Shown: piece by piece, positions 9,344-18,763 of the stretch | Position numbering within the stretch: position 1 is the stretch's first letter | Layout of the letters: every line of letters begins with the position of its first letter | Assembly: GCA_022823235.1 (NCBI GenBank) | Contig: JAJDXO010000005.1 | Span: 1 to 64,000 of the forward strand | Length of the DNA: 64,000 bases | Origin: Rhodospirillales bacterium | GTDB taxonomy: Bacteria > Pseudomonadota > Alphaproteobacteria > Rhodospirillales > UBA2165 | Direction: 5' to 3' | Notes under the pieces: model-generated | Database searches by the model: none | The model's input: only the letters and a program-made list of their open reading frames with translations | Told to the model about the DNA's origin: nothing | Translations under genes and position numbers: made by a program

Positions 9344-10804
9344 ATGAGCGGGGACTTCAGCGGCATCGGCCGCTCGGATTTCGTCAACCGTCATGGAATA
9401 CCCCATGACCCGTCCGCCCGTGACTCCGTCATCCAGGAGATCAAGTCCCGGGGCCTGGAAACCGTCCGGCTGAGCTTTGCCGATCAGCATGGCGTGCTGC
9501 GGGGCAAGACATTGGTCGCCGAAGCCGTGCCCTCCGCCATGACCAACGGCTGCACCATGACGACGACGCTGCTGGCCAAGGATACGTCCCACAAGACCCA
9601 ATATCCGGTGTTTACCGCGGATGGCGGGTTCGGGATGCGCGAGATGTCCGGGGCGGGGGACATCGTGATGGTGCCGGATCCGGCGACCTTCCGCGTCCTG
9701 CCGTGGCTCGAGAAGACGGGCTGGATGCTGTGCGATATCTACTTCACCAACGGCAAGCCGGTTCCGTTCTCCACCCGGCGTGTTTTGCAGGGCGCCCTCT
9801 CCGATCTCGGCGACGCCGGGTTCGACTTCGTCGCCGGGCTCGAAGTGGAGTTCCATGTCTTCAGGATCGAAGACCCGAATCTGACACCGGCGGACTCCGG
9901 CCAGCCCTCGACACCGCCCGACGTGAGCGTGGTCTCCCATGGATTTCAATATCTGACCGAATTGCGGGCCGACGAACATGAGCCCATCTGGGCGTTCCTG
10001 CGCAAGGACATTCAGGACCTCGGTCTGCCGCTGCGAACCATGGAGGTGGAATTCGGTCCGAGCCAGTTCGAGGCATCGTTCGATGTCGCGGCCGGAATTA
10101 CGGCGGCCGACAACATGATGCTGTTCCGGAGCGCGGTGAAACAGATCTGCCGGCGGCACGGCTATCACGCCACATTCATGTGCCGGCCCGGCCTGCCCAA
10201 CATATTCTCCAGCGGCTGGCACCTGCATCAGTCGTTGCGGACACATGATACCGGCGGGAACGCCTTTGTCTCCGGTTCGGAGAGCGAGATTCTGCCCGAA
10301 CTGGCGATGCAATATGCGGCGGGCATCCTGGAACACGCCCGCGCGGCATCCGTCTTCACCACGCCGACTATTAATGGATACAAGCGCTATCAACCCATGA
10401 GCCTGGCTCCCGACCGCATCGCCTGGGGTGACGACAACAAGGGCGCCATGCTCCGGGTGGTCGGCGGGTACGGCGATCCGCTCACCCATCTCGAGAACCG
10501 TGTCGGCGAACCGGCGGCCAATCCGTACCTTTATCTGGCATCGCAAATTCTGTCCGGAATGGAGGGGGTCGGCGCATCGCGAGTCCCGCCGCCCATGACC
10601 GAAGCGGCCTACGAAGGCGAGGCGCCGAGCCTGCCGGCCAGTTTGATGGAGGCGGTGGATTCGCTGGACGAAAGCAATTTCTTCCGCGATAGACTGGGTG
10701 ACCGGTTTGTCGATTACATCGTTCATCTGAAACGGGCCGAGATCGGCCGCTTCCTGAGCGAGGTCACCAACTGGGAACACCGCGAGTATTTCGAAATCTT
10801 CTGA
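9344..10804 (+). CDS. Glutamine synthetase family protein (gamma-glutamylamide synthetase-like)
   Basis: A 486-residue protein with the glutamine synthetase beta-grasp and catalytic domains. Visible elements are FADQHGVLRGK (N-domain), AGLEVEFHVF with the metal-binding glutamates, VEFGPSQFE, SGWHLHQS (the ATP/glutamate histidine loop) and NRVGEPAANPYLYLA. Its place between an oxygenase and an acyl-CoA dehydrogenase suggests that it glutamylates an amine, as the GlnT/PuuA-like and anilide-forming enzymes do, rather than assimilating ammonia. That role is inferred from context only. Confidence 0.8.
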   Translation: MSGDFSGIGRSDFVNRHGIPHDPSARDSVIQEIKSRGLETVRLSFADQHGVLRGKTLVAEAVPSAMTNGCTMTTTLLAKDTSHKTQYPVFTADGGFGMREMSGAGDIVMVPDPATFRVLPWLEKTGWMLCDIYFTNGKPVPFSTRRVLQGALSDLGDAGFDFVAGLEVEFHVFRIEDPNLTPADSGQPSTPPDVSVVSHGFQYLTELRADEHEPIWAFLRKDIQDLGLPLRTMEVEFGPSQFEASFDVAAGITAADNMMLFRSAVKQICRRHGYHATFMCRPGLPNIFSSGWHLHQSLRTHDTGGNAFVSGSESEILPELAMQYAAGILEHARAASVFTTPTINGYKRYQPMSLAPDRIAWGDDNKGAMLRVVGGYGDPLTHLENRVGEPAANPYLYLASQILSGMEGVGASRVPPPMTEAAYEGEAPSLPASLMEAVDSLDESNFFRDRLGDRFVDYIVHLKRAEIGRFLSEVTNWEHREYFEIF

Positions 10805-10827
10805 CCCCCATCAACGAGAATCAAGAA

Positions 10828-12015
10828 ATGCACGAAATTTTTGTTCAGAACGAGGACCAGCGCGCGATCCTGGAATCCGTCCGGCGATTCGCCGAGGAAG
10901 AGGTGGCGCCGAAGGTTGCCGAGTTGGATGCGCAGCAGAATCCGGAGGACGGGTTTTCCTGGGATATCGTCGAGGCCGCGGACGCGATGGGGCTGAGGAC
11001 GCTGACCCTCTCGGAGGAATACGGGGGGCTCGGCGTGGATTCCCTGACCACGGCGATGGTGGTTGAGGAACTCGGGCGGTTCGATCTGGGTATCTCCGTG
11101 GTGTTCGCCCAGACCCTGAAACTGGCGCAGATTTTCGAAAAGGCGACCAACCCGGAGCAGCGGGAACGCCACCTGTCCAAGTATCGGGACGATCCCCGTC
11201 ATCTGTTCGCCATCGGCATCACGGAACCGGAGACGGCATCCAATTACTTCCTGCCCCAGCGCGCGAAGGCGCCCTATCGGACCTTCGCGGAGAAGGTGGA
11301 CGGCGGCTGGGTCGTCAACGGCATGAAGCACTTCATTTCCAACGGCAACGTCGCCAAGACCTATCTGCTGTTCGTCCAGACCGAGAAAGGGGTGCCCCTG
11401 CACGAAGGCAGTACCTGCTTCATCATCGAGCAGGGAATGGAAGGTTTCACCATCGGCCGGGTCCACGACAAGATGGGCGAGCGGCTGGCCAACAATTCCG
11501 AATTGATTTTTCAGGACTGCTTCATCCCCGAAGAAAACCTGGTGGGCGAGGCCGGGAAAGGGCACGGCGTGCTCTCCGAGTTTTTCCCGCAATCGAACGC
11601 CTATGCGGCCGCAAGCATCATCGGCGTCGCGGTCAACGCCTACGAACGGGCCGTGGAGTGGGCCCAAACCCGCGTCCAGGGCGGCAAGCATCTGATCGAG
11701 CACGACGGCATCGCCGCCGATCTCGCGGAGATGCGGATGCTGATCGACGCCTCCCGGTCCTATATTCATCGCGCGGCGTGGCTCGCCGACAATCAGGAAC
11801 ACGGCTGGGACAGCTCTCTCGGCGCGTTGCCCAAGGTCATGGCCTCGCAGGCAGCCTGGAAGATCGTCACCCGGACGCTCGAAATACATGGCGGCCATGG
11901 CTACATGAAGGAAGCGGGAATCGAGAAACTGATGCGTGACGCGGCGGCGTTCCTTCATTCGGACGGCGTCAACCGGACCCTGCTCCTGAAGGCCGCCGGT
12001 TTCCTGTACGACTGA
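10828..12015 (+). CDS. Acyl-CoA dehydrogenase
   Basis: A 395-residue flavoprotein of normal family length that oxidises an acyl-CoA to the enoyl-CoA and passes electrons to ETF. The N-terminal helical domain, the middle FAIGITEPETAS region that contacts FAD, and the C-terminal EIHGGHGYMKEAGIEKLMRDA signature are all present. It lies 23 bases after the preceding gene and one base before the next, so it is certainly in the same transcript. The chain-length class cannot be told. Confidence 0.88.
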   Translation: MHEIFVQNEDQRAILESVRRFAEEEVAPKVAELDAQQNPEDGFSWDIVEAADAMGLRTLTLSEEYGGLGVDSLTTAMVVEELGRFDLGISVVFAQTLKLAQIFEKATNPEQRERHLSKYRDDPRHLFAIGITEPETASNYFLPQRAKAPYRTFAEKVDGGWVVNGMKHFISNGNVAKTYLLFVQTEKGVPLHEGSTCFIIEQGMEGFTIGRVHDKMGERLANNSELIFQDCFIPEENLVGEAGKGHGVLSEFFPQSNAYAAASIIGVAVNAYERAVEWAQTRVQGGKHLIEHDGIAADLAEMRMLIDASRSYIHRAAWLADNQEHGWDSSLGALPKVMASQAAWKIVTRTLEIHGGHGYMKEAGIEKLMRDAAAFLHSDGVNRTLLLKAAGFLYD

Positions 12016-12016
12016 C

Positions 12017-13453
12017 ATGTCCGCCGACAGTCGATCCGTCGCCGTCATTGGCGGCGGCTACTCCGGGGTTGCGTGCGCGGTCCATCTCTCCCGCGCGGCG
12101 CGGGAGCCCTTCGAGATCACGATCGTCGAGCCCCGGGCCGAGTTGGGCCGCGGCATCGCCCACTCCGCCGGAGATCCGGATCACCGGCTGAACGCGCCGA
12201 CCCATATCCACTGCTTCTATCCCGACCATATGGACCACTTTTCGGCGTGGTGCGCGGCGAACGAAATTGGTCAAAAGGATCCGGATGCGTTTGACGGCGA
12301 GCGGCTTTATGCCCGCCGATGGGATTACGGAACCTATATCGGAGAGCAGCTGGCCGCGCATCAGGCAGATAACCCGTCGGGTTCGGCGATCACGCATCGG
12401 CAGGCCGCCGCCGTCGATGTGGCAAAGCAGGGCAGGGGTTGGGCGGTGTCGCTTGACGACGGCGGACAGTTGACCGCCGATGCCGTCATTCTGACGACGA
12501 GCAATGCGCCCCCGTCCGTGCCGCCGCCCTTCCGGGGAGAGGTGGAGGGTCACACGGCCTTCTTTCGCGACCCCTGGGATGTCGATGCTCTGGGACGCAT
12601 TGCGGCCGACGCACGGATTTTGATTGTCGGCACCGGACTGACCATGGCCGATGTCGTGACCACCCTGATGCGCGACGGCCCGGCGCGCCGGATCACCGCG
12701 GTTTCCCGGCGGGGATTGCTCCCGGCCAGGCAACGGCAGGACCCGCCGGACGAGACGCTCCTCAAGGCGTTGACCCGCAAACCGCCCAAGTTCGTCGTCC
12801 GGCACGGAAAGCCCGACCGGCTGCTCGATGTATTCCGCGCGCTTCGCGGTGACATCGCGGCATTGGCCGAACAGGGCCGGGACTGGCATATCGCCTTCGA
12901 TGACCTCCGTGATGCCGCATCCGAGATTTGGCCGGCGCTGCCGCGGCCCGAGCAGTCCCGGTTCATGCGTCACCTGCGGCCGTGGTACGAGACCCATCGA
13001 TTTCGGCTGCCGCCGCAGAACGCGGAAGCGATGGATCGCGGTGTGCGGGAGGGGCGTCTCGAATTTCGTGCCGCCGATATCGTCGGGGCGCGGGTGTCGG
13101 GAAATTGCGTGGACGTTTCGCTTAAACCCAGACGCTCAACGCGTGTGGGCAACACGCTCTATGACGCGGTGGTCAATTGCACGGGACCGGTCAATGTCGC
13201 TTCGGCCGGCGGCAACCCGTTGCTGCATTCGCTTATCGAGGGCGGGTTGGCGGTCGCCAATCCGTTCGGCCTTGGATTGGAAGTGGACGGCGAATGCCGG
13301 GTGATGGGCCGGGATGGTTCGACCGCGGGGACGCTTTACGCGGTCGGTCCATTGACCCGCGGCCGGTTCGGCGAGAGCAACGGCGTTCCGTTCATCATGC
13401 TACAGGCGGTCGCGGTCGGGAAAAAATTGGCGGCGCACGATTATTCGTCGTAA
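12017..13453 (+). CDS. FAD/NAD(P)-binding protein (NAD_binding_9 family)
   Basis: A 478-residue two-dinucleotide-fold flavoprotein. VAVIGGGYSGVACAVHLSR at the N-terminus binds FAD, and ILIVGTGLTMADVVTTL at about 200 is the second Rossmann motif. The GRGIAHS and LNAPTHIH region is typical of the uncharacterised HpnW/NAD_binding_9 group. Its start is one base after the stop of the acyl-CoA dehydrogenase gene, which indicates translational coupling. It could supply electrons to the upstream oxygenase, but nothing shows this directly. It overlaps the convergent alcohol dehydrogenase gene by 13 bases. Confidence 0.75.
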   Translation: MSADSRSVAVIGGGYSGVACAVHLSRAAREPFEITIVEPRAELGRGIAHSAGDPDHRLNAPTHIHCFYPDHMDHFSAWCAANEIGQKDPDAFDGERLYARRWDYGTYIGEQLAAHQADNPSGSAITHRQAAAVDVAKQGRGWAVSLDDGGQLTADAVILTTSNAPPSVPPPFRGEVEGHTAFFRDPWDVDALGRIAADARILIVGTGLTMADVVTTLMRDGPARRITAVSRRGLLPARQRQDPPDETLLKALTRKPPKFVVRHGKPDRLLDVFRALRGDIAALAEQGRDWHIAFDDLRDAASEIWPALPRPEQSRFMRHLRPWYETHRFRLPPQNAEAMDRGVREGRLEFRAADIVGARVSGNCVDVSLKPRRSTRVGNTLYDAVVNCTGPVNVASAGGNPLLHSLIEGGLAVANPFGLGLEVDGECRVMGRDGSTAGTLYAVGPLTRGRFGESNGVPFIMLQAVAVGKKLAAHDYSS

Positions 13454-14457
13454 GTCAGCACGACCTTCATGCGATCCAGCCCCGGCCGGGTCAGGAGCCC
13501 CATGGCTTCTTCCAGTTGCAGGAACGGGACCCGATGGCTCAGCAGCGGCGTAATGTCGAGTTTCCCGTTTGCGACCAGCTCGATGCTGGCGGGAAAATGA
13601 CGGGCCTGCGCGGCGCGGGCATTCAGGATCTGAAGCTCCTTGAAATAGAGTTGGTAGAACGGCAGTTCAGCCTGGTTGGCGGTATAAATGCCGAAGGGCA
13701 CGATCCGGCCGCCGATCCGCGCGAGATCCATGGCTTCGCCAAGAACGGAAAGGGCGCCGACGGATTCGATGACGACGTCCGCGCCCCGGCCGTCAGTCGC
13801 CGATAGAACCGCGTCATCCGCCTCTTCCCCATGATTGACCGTCAGGTCCGCCCCGAGCTTCAACGCCAGGTCGCGCTTTGGCGGATTGCGGGATACCCCG
13901 ATGACGGTTCCGGCGCCGGCCGCTTTTGCCAGTTGAATGTGCATCTGCCCGGTGACGCCGAGGCCGGTGATGACGACCGTCTCTCCCGGCTCGATCCGGG
14001 CCATCTCCGAGGCATGAAGACAGGTGGTCAGCACCTGTATCATCGGGGCGGCGGTCAGGTCGATGCCGTCCGGCAGGGCGTACACGTTTTCCGGCCGGAC
14101 GGCGACAAACTGGGCAAACCCGCCGTTTCGCTCGCGCCCCATCAGGTCGCCGACCGGGCAGAGATGAGATTGGCCATGCCGGCAGTGAAAGCACTTTCCG
14201 CAGGTCAGAACCGGGTCGATGAGCACCTTGGCGCCCGGTTTGGCGCCGTCATGGCTGGTTCCTTCGACCAATTCCCCAACGATCTCGTGACCCATGACCA
14301 AGGGATACGTCACCGGAATATCTCCGGTGAAAATCTTCCAGTCCGTGCCGCAGATGCCGGTGCCGGTCACTTGAATGACCGAAGCGCCGGTTTCATTGGG
14401 TTCCGGAATGTCGGCCTCGACGACCTTTTCCGGGGCTTCTAGGAGCATTGCTTTCAC
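13441..14457 (-). CDS. Zinc-dependent medium-chain alcohol dehydrogenase
   Basis: A 338-residue MDR enzyme. The catalytic zinc site is seen as GICGTDWK (Cys) and GHEIVGEL (His/Glu). The structural zinc loop is CGKCFHCRHGQSHLC, with all four cysteines. GLGVTGQ begins the NAD(P)-binding domain. It oxidises alcohols or polyols to aldehydes/ketones. It is convergent with the preceding operon and seems to be expressed alone. Confidence 0.85.
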   Translation of the reverse strand: MKAMLLEAPEKVVEADIPEPNETGASVIQVTGTGICGTDWKIFTGDIPVTYPLVMGHEIVGELVEGTSHDGAKPGAKVLIDPVLTCGKCFHCRHGQSHLCPVGDLMGRERNGGFAQFVAVRPENVYALPDGIDLTAAPMIQVLTTCLHASEMARIEPGETVVITGLGVTGQMHIQLAKAAGAGTVIGVSRNPPKRDLALKLGADLTVNHGEEADDAVLSATDGRGADVVIESVGALSVLGEAMDLARIGGRIVPFGIYTANQAELPFYQLYFKELQILNARAAQARHFPASIELVANGKLDITPLLSHRVPFLQLEEAMGLLTRPGLDRMKVVLTYDE

Positions 14458-14544
14458 GGGCGGCGGAACCTTCCGGTCATTTGCTGAAAATTACGAGCTG
14501 CGTTAGATCAGATCATCGCCGGCTGTCCAAGTCCTATCGGCCGT

Positions 14545-15636
14545 CTAACGACCGGTCCGGCCCTGACCGCCCAGGCTTCGCTTGTCGATGGCCACGGCCT
14601 TGATCAGGGCAAAGACCGGCCGGCCCGGTTTCAGCGCGAGGTCGTGCGCGGATTTGCGGGTCACCCGCGCGATGATCGGCGCGCCGATATCCACCAGCAC
14701 ATCGACTTGCGGTCCGGGCTCGTCGGTCACTTCCACGATCTTGCCGTCGAAGACGTTCAGGATGCTCGAGTCGGCGGGGCGCGAGAGGGCGAGGGACACA
14801 TCCCGGGCGCGGATATGCGCCCGCACGGGTACGCCGTGATCCATTTCCAATCCGGCGACCCGGAGCGTTCCGCCGTCAAAGGCCAGATGACCCAGTCCGA
14901 ACTCGGCATCGTAGGCTTCGTAGGTGGTTGCCAGAACCGCACCCGATTCGTAACGGCCGGTGAGAGGCTTGAGATCCAATCGGCTCATGATGTCTTCGAC
15001 CGCGCCACTGGCGGCGATCGTCCCGTCGGAAACCAGGATCATGTTGTCGGCGAGCCGAATGACCTCTTCGATCTCGTGACTGACATACAACATTGTCAAG
15101 TCCACCTCCGCACGGAGGCGATCCAGAAACGGGAGGATTTCGTTTCGCCGCTGCACGTCAATGCCGGCGAGCGGCTCATCCATCAGCAGCAGCCGGGGCC
15201 GGCTGAGAAGCGCGCGGCCGATTGCGACCCGCTGCTGTTCCCCGCCGGAAAGCTTGACCGGACTGCGGTTCATCAGGGGCTGCAAATCCAATAGGTGGGC
15301 GATCTGCCGGAAATCCGCGCCGCCGACGGTAGCGGCGCCGTAGAGGAGGTTTCGCCGGACATTCATATGGGGAAACAGGCGGGAGTTTTGAAACACGTAG
15401 CCGACCCGGCGCTTCTCAGGAGGGAGATTTATGCCCGCGGCGGCGTCGAAGAGCACGTCGCCGTCGATCTCTATTTTCCCGGCGTCGGGACGGGTGAGGC
15501 CCGCAATCATATCGACGATGGAGGTCTTGCCCGCGCCCGAACGGCCGAACAGCGCCGATATGCTGCCGGCATCCGCATCGAAGTCCGCGCGGATGGCGAA
15601 TTGGGGGTAGCCCTTCTCGAGTTGGACCGACAGCAC
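14545..15636 (-). CDS. modC: Molybdate ABC transporter ATP-binding protein ModC
   Basis: A 363-residue ABC ATPase energising molybdate uptake. Walker A (GRSGAGKT) is at about residue 31, the signature LSGGEQQRV follows, then Walker B LLLMDEP and the switch histidine. A C-terminal TOBE-type domain (from about 290) binds oxyanion in ModC proteins and explains the length compared with a bare ATPase. It is the last gene of a modABC operon. Confidence 0.9.
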   Translation of the reverse strand: MLSVQLEKGYPQFAIRADFDADAGSISALFGRSGAGKTSIVDMIAGLTRPDAGKIEIDGDVLFDAAAGINLPPEKRRVGYVFQNSRLFPHMNVRRNLLYGAATVGGADFRQIAHLLDLQPLMNRSPVKLSGGEQQRVAIGRALLSRPRLLLMDEPLAGIDVQRRNEILPFLDRLRAEVDLTMLYVSHEIEEVIRLADNMILVSDGTIAASGAVEDIMSRLDLKPLTGRYESGAVLATTYEAYDAEFGLGHLAFDGGTLRVAGLEMDHGVPVRAHIRARDVSLALSRPADSSILNVFDGKIVEVTDEPGPQVDVLVDIGAPIIARVTRKSAHDLALKPGRPVFALIKAVAIDKRSLGGQGRTGR

Positions 15637-15638
15637 GA

Positions 15639-16331
15639 TCAGGTCTCCGGCCGGTGCTCATGGCGGCGAACCAGCAATTCCGATGCAATCAGCGCGGCGA
15701 ATGCAAGGATGACCGAGACCACGGCCAGGCGGATGGCGACCGCCTCGCCGTCCGGCACCTGGAGCGATGAAAATATGGCGAGCGGAAGCGTGCGGGTTTC
15801 GCCTGGAATGTTCGAGACGAAGGTGATGGTGGCACCGAACTCGCCGAGGCTGCGGGCGAAGGCAAGGACGATACCCGTAACCAGGCCCGGGAGCGCCAGA
15901 GGCAAGGTGATGGTGAAAAACGTCCTTATGGGGCCCGCCCCGAGGGTCCGCGCAGCGCGTTCGAGCCCCGGATCCACCGTGTCGAGGGACAGGCGGATCG
16001 CCCGGACCATCAACGGGAAAGCCATAATCGCGGCGGCGACGGCCGCGCCTTTCCAGGTGAAGATCACGGTGATGCCGAACACGGTCTTCAGGAACCCGCC
16101 GATGGGCCCGGTGGTTCCGAACAGCAACAACAGAATCAGGCCGACGACGACCGGCGGCAAGACCAGCGGCAGGTGGACGATGCCGTTGAGCACGCTTTTG
16201 CCGGGGAACGATTTGCGGGACAGGAGCCATGCGCAGGCGACGCCGAACGGCAGGCTGACGGCCACGGCCCAAAAGGCGACCTTGAGACTGAGCAGGATGG
16301 CTTCCCGTTCGATGTCCGAAAGTTCGAACAT
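15639..16331 (-). CDS. modB: Molybdate ABC transporter permease ModB
   Basis: A 230-residue inner-membrane permease with five or so hydrophobic segments and the ABC-contact EAA loop (ERAARTLGAGPIRTFF). Length and sequence fit ModB/CysT-type permeases. It lies three bases from modA and two from modC, indicating tight coupling. Confidence 0.9.
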   Translation of the reverse strand: MFELSDIEREAILLSLKVAFWAVAVSLPFGVACAWLLSRKSFPGKSVLNGIVHLPLVLPPVVVGLILLLLFGTTGPIGGFLKTVFGITVIFTWKGAAVAAAIMAFPLMVRAIRLSLDTVDPGLERAARTLGAGPIRTFFTITLPLALPGLVTGIVLAFARSLGEFGATITFVSNIPGETRTLPLAIFSSLQVPDGEAVAIRLAVVSVILAFAALIASELLVRRHEHRPET

Positions 16332-16334
16332 GGG

Positions 16335-17108
16335 TCAATCCACCGTGAATCCGTGCTGCGCCAAGCCGGCTTGGGCCCCGGCGGAGAACAGGTGGTCGAA
16401 GAAGGCCCGGGCGGCGGAGCCCGACCGGCCGGGGACCAATGCGGCAAGATAGCGAATTGTCGGATGACGGGCGGCGTCGATTTGGTGCGCCACCCGGACC
16501 CGCGAATTTCGATACGCATCGGTGGCGTAGACGATTCCCGCACCCGCCTGGTCAAGCTCGACGAACCGCAAGGCCGCCCTGACATTGGCGGCGGGAATAA
16601 GCCTCCTGCTGAGAGCCTCCCAAACGCCGGCGCTGGTCAGCGCGGCTTTCGCATACCGCCCGGCGGGCACGTGGGCCGGGTCGCCCAGGGAAAGCCGTCC
16701 GCCGGACAGCAGCAAGGGCAGGGAACCGAGATCATCCAACGCAGCGGAAGGGCGTGCGGCGGATACCGCGACAACCAGCCGATTGGCCGCCAAAAGCCTT
16801 CCCGAATCCGGCGCCACGACCTCTCGTCTGACGAGATACCGCATCCACTGAGGATTGGCGGAGATGAAAATGGCCGCCGGTGCGCCGCGCGCCAGTTGCT
16901 TGGCCAAGACGGAACTGGCGGCGAACGACAATCTGACTTTGACCGCGTGTTCGGTTTCATACCGGTTGGCGATTTCCGTGAGCGGGAGCGTCAAGCTCGA
17001 GGCGGCAAATACCAGTACCTCGCCCGCCTTGCCTTTGGAAGACGGCAGGGCGGCGAATGCCAGGGCGGCAAGGCCGAGCCGCACGGAGAACCTAATGAAA
17101 TCAAGCAT
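16335..17108 (-). CDS. modA: Molybdate ABC transporter substrate-binding protein ModA
   Basis: A periplasmic binding protein of about 257 residues with a hydrophobic N-terminal export signal (FSVRLGLAALAFAALP). The mature part starts EVLVFAASSLTLPLTEIA, the conserved molybdate-binding serine region. The GIVYATDAY segment is the second oxyanion-binding element. The ATG at 17108 is preferred because GGGAG lies 9 bases before it on the reverse strand; an ATG six codons upstream (17126) has no such site. First gene of modABC; a MITE lies just upstream, so promoter sequences may be shared with or altered by it. Confidence 0.88.
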   Translation of the reverse strand: MLDFIRFSVRLGLAALAFAALPSSKGKAGEVLVFAASSLTLPLTEIANRYETEHAVKVRLSFAASSVLAKQLARGAPAAIFISANPQWMRYLVRREVVAPDSGRLLAANRLVVAVSAARPSAALDDLGSLPLLLSGGRLSLGDPAHVPAGRYAKAALTSAGVWEALSRRLIPAANVRAALRFVELDQAGAGIVYATDAYRNSRVRVAHQIDAARHPTIRYLAALVPGRSGSAARAFFDHLFSAGAQAGLAQHGFTVD

Positions 17109-17171
17109 ATGGCGTCTCTCCCGCATGGTTATACCGGCCGTCGGGACGGGAGACCACAGCCGAGTGAGGTC

Positions 17172-17221
17172 TTAGAGCAGTATCCGGCCAGATTGAACCA
17201 TTTGACTGGATACTGCTCTAA
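17172..17221. repeat. Short MITE copy (50 bp, perfect 14-bp inverted ends)
   Basis: TTAGAGCAGTATCC at 17172-17185 is perfectly inverted at 17208-17221, and the inner bases GGCCAGATTGAACCATTTG match the right arm of the larger copy at 18764-19041. TA dinucleotides at both ends fit an IS630/Tc1-type target. The right end provides the TAG stop of the NicO gene. Confidence 0.75.
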
Positions 17222-18123
17222 AGAGCGAGCGTGGCGCTGAAGAAGGTGATGCCGACCGACAGAATGAGAATGGCGCCTGCATGCTCGAGGGCGAGGGCGA
17301 CAGGGCGTTCGGCAGCCGAGAACCTGTCGGCGGCGGTGACGACCGCGCGGCGGAACAGTACGGCGACGGCGCCGATGGTCGACATGGTGAGCGCCATCCC
17401 GGCGCTGATGGCGGCGACCAGGATGATGCCGAAAAGGAGGATGTCATTGGCGAGCGCGAACAGCATAACCAGGATCGCGCCGGTACACGGCACCATCCCG
17501 GCGATCACCGCCAGAACGGTTTGCCGGCGTCCGTCTCCGTGGTGATGCCGCTGGCTGGGTCCGCCCGCGCCGTTGAAGAAGGCGTTCATGACCGCGCGGT
17601 AGAGCAGGTACAGTCCGATGACGATTATGAGACCATAGCTCACCAGCCGGATGCCTTTGGATTCCGCCGGCACCCCGCCGAGAAATTGCCGAAAGGTCAA
17701 ATCCACCAGGGAGACCAGGATGACGGCGGAGATCACATGGGTGACGGCGATTTGCACGCCCATGAGCAGGCCCTTGCCGATCCTTGCCTCGTGGCCGACG
17801 AAATAGGATGCGACGACCATCTTGCCGTGACCTGGTCCGACGGCGTGAACCGCGCCATACAGAAACGCAAAGCCCATACCCACCCAAATGGCCGAGCGCG
17901 AGGTGCCTTCCTTGATGTCCCGCATATAGCGGCCGATGTCGCGCACCATGGTCCGCTGCATATCGATCATCTTGCGGAACATCACGGCGAACGCGGAGGG
18001 CTCCGTAGCGGGCGCCGCGGCGGCGGGTTGTCCGCCGGGCGGCGGCGCGAATGGATTTTGGGCAACGGACTCGGCCGGCGAGAAGACGATCAGCGAGAGG
18101 ACGAGAAGCAGGACGGCCCGCAT
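17218..18123 (-). CDS. Nickel/cobalt transporter, NicO (RcnA-like) family
   Basis: A 301-residue inner-membrane protein. An N-terminal signal-like segment is followed by a proline-rich linker and about six membrane segments. The NicO signature is present as GAVHAVGPGHGKMVV, and a histidine stretch (QRHHHGDG) lies in the middle loop, both expected for Ni/Co efflux or transport. It follows the DUF1007 gene after four bases on the same strand. The TAG stop lies in the inverted end of the MITE at 17172-17221, so the original C-terminus may have been slightly altered by that insertion. Confidence 0.85.
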   Translation of the reverse strand: MRAVLLLVLSLIVFSPAESVAQNPFAPPPGGQPAAAAPATEPSAFAVMFRKMIDMQRTMVRDIGRYMRDIKEGTSRSAIWVGMGFAFLYGAVHAVGPGHGKMVVASYFVGHEARIGKGLLMGVQIAVTHVISAVILVSLVDLTFRQFLGGVPAESKGIRLVSYGLIIVIGLYLLYRAVMNAFFNGAGGPSQRHHHGDGRRQTVLAVIAGMVPCTGAILVMLFALANDILLFGIILVAAISAGMALTMSTIGAVAVLFRRAVVTAADRFSAAERPVALALEHAGAILILSVGITFFSATLAL

Positions 18124-18127
18124 GGGT

Positions 18128-18748
18128 TCATTTGGTCCCGCACAGCAGGTCGACCCGTTGCGGGAAGACCACGCCGTAATAGATGGGGTTGTCCCGGTCT
18201 TCATCGAGGATGAAATGGCAGGAACCGTCCTCGCTGCCGACCAGGCGAATCGGATCGTCCTTGACGAAGGTGATATCGACGAAAAACGTCTTGTCGTAGA
18301 TGCTGAGGCTGACCGCCTGTTCGGACGGATCGACCGGCGCATCGAACGGGACCGTAAAGCGGTAAATCACCTGGCTCTTCTTTATCTCGGCCGAGAAGTC
18401 GGTGGTGGTCTCGATTTTGAACCGGTCATTGTTGAACCGGATATCGGTGAAGAAGTTCGATGCCTTCGCGCCCTCGAACGCGTTGGCCTTGATATCCTTC
18501 TGTTCTTCCTTGTCCAATTTTCGGTTCCGGTCCTTGTCGTGTGCGCCGATCACGCCCGCGCTGAAGAAGTCATCCAATGCCCAGCGGAACGAGATGGACT
18601 TGATTTTCTTGGCCTCGAAGTTGAACGCGGCGTCGACATCGATCCAGATATGCGGATGGGCGGAAACCTGGGTGGTGACGCAGGTTGCCGCCACAAGGGC
18701 GGCCACCGCCGCCGAGAGGATGCGTAAACGGGCAGGCATGCGCGGCAT
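18128..18748 (-). CDS. DUF1007 family periplasmic protein
   Basis: A 206-residue exported protein with an N-terminal signal (AAVAALVAATCVTTQVSA) followed by HPHIWIDVDAAFNFE, the His-x-His start of mature DUF1007 proteins, and an EF-hand-like DKDRNRKLDKEE. DUF1007 genes usually sit beside NicO transporters, as here, and are thought to help metal handling in the periplasm. A 278-bp MITE lies 15 bases upstream of the start, so the promoter is either inside the MITE or has been displaced. Confidence 0.85.
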   Translation of the reverse strand: MPRMPARLRILSAAVAALVAATCVTTQVSAHPHIWIDVDAAFNFEAKKIKSISFRWALDDFFSAGVIGAHDKDRNRKLDKEEQKDIKANAFEGAKASNFFTDIRFNNDRFKIETTTDFSAEIKKSQVIYRFTVPFDAPVDPSEQAVSLSIYDKTFFVDITFVKDDPIRLVGSEDGSCHFILDEDRDNPIYYGVVFPQRVDLLCGTK

Positions 18749-18763
18749 AACGGGATTTTAGCG

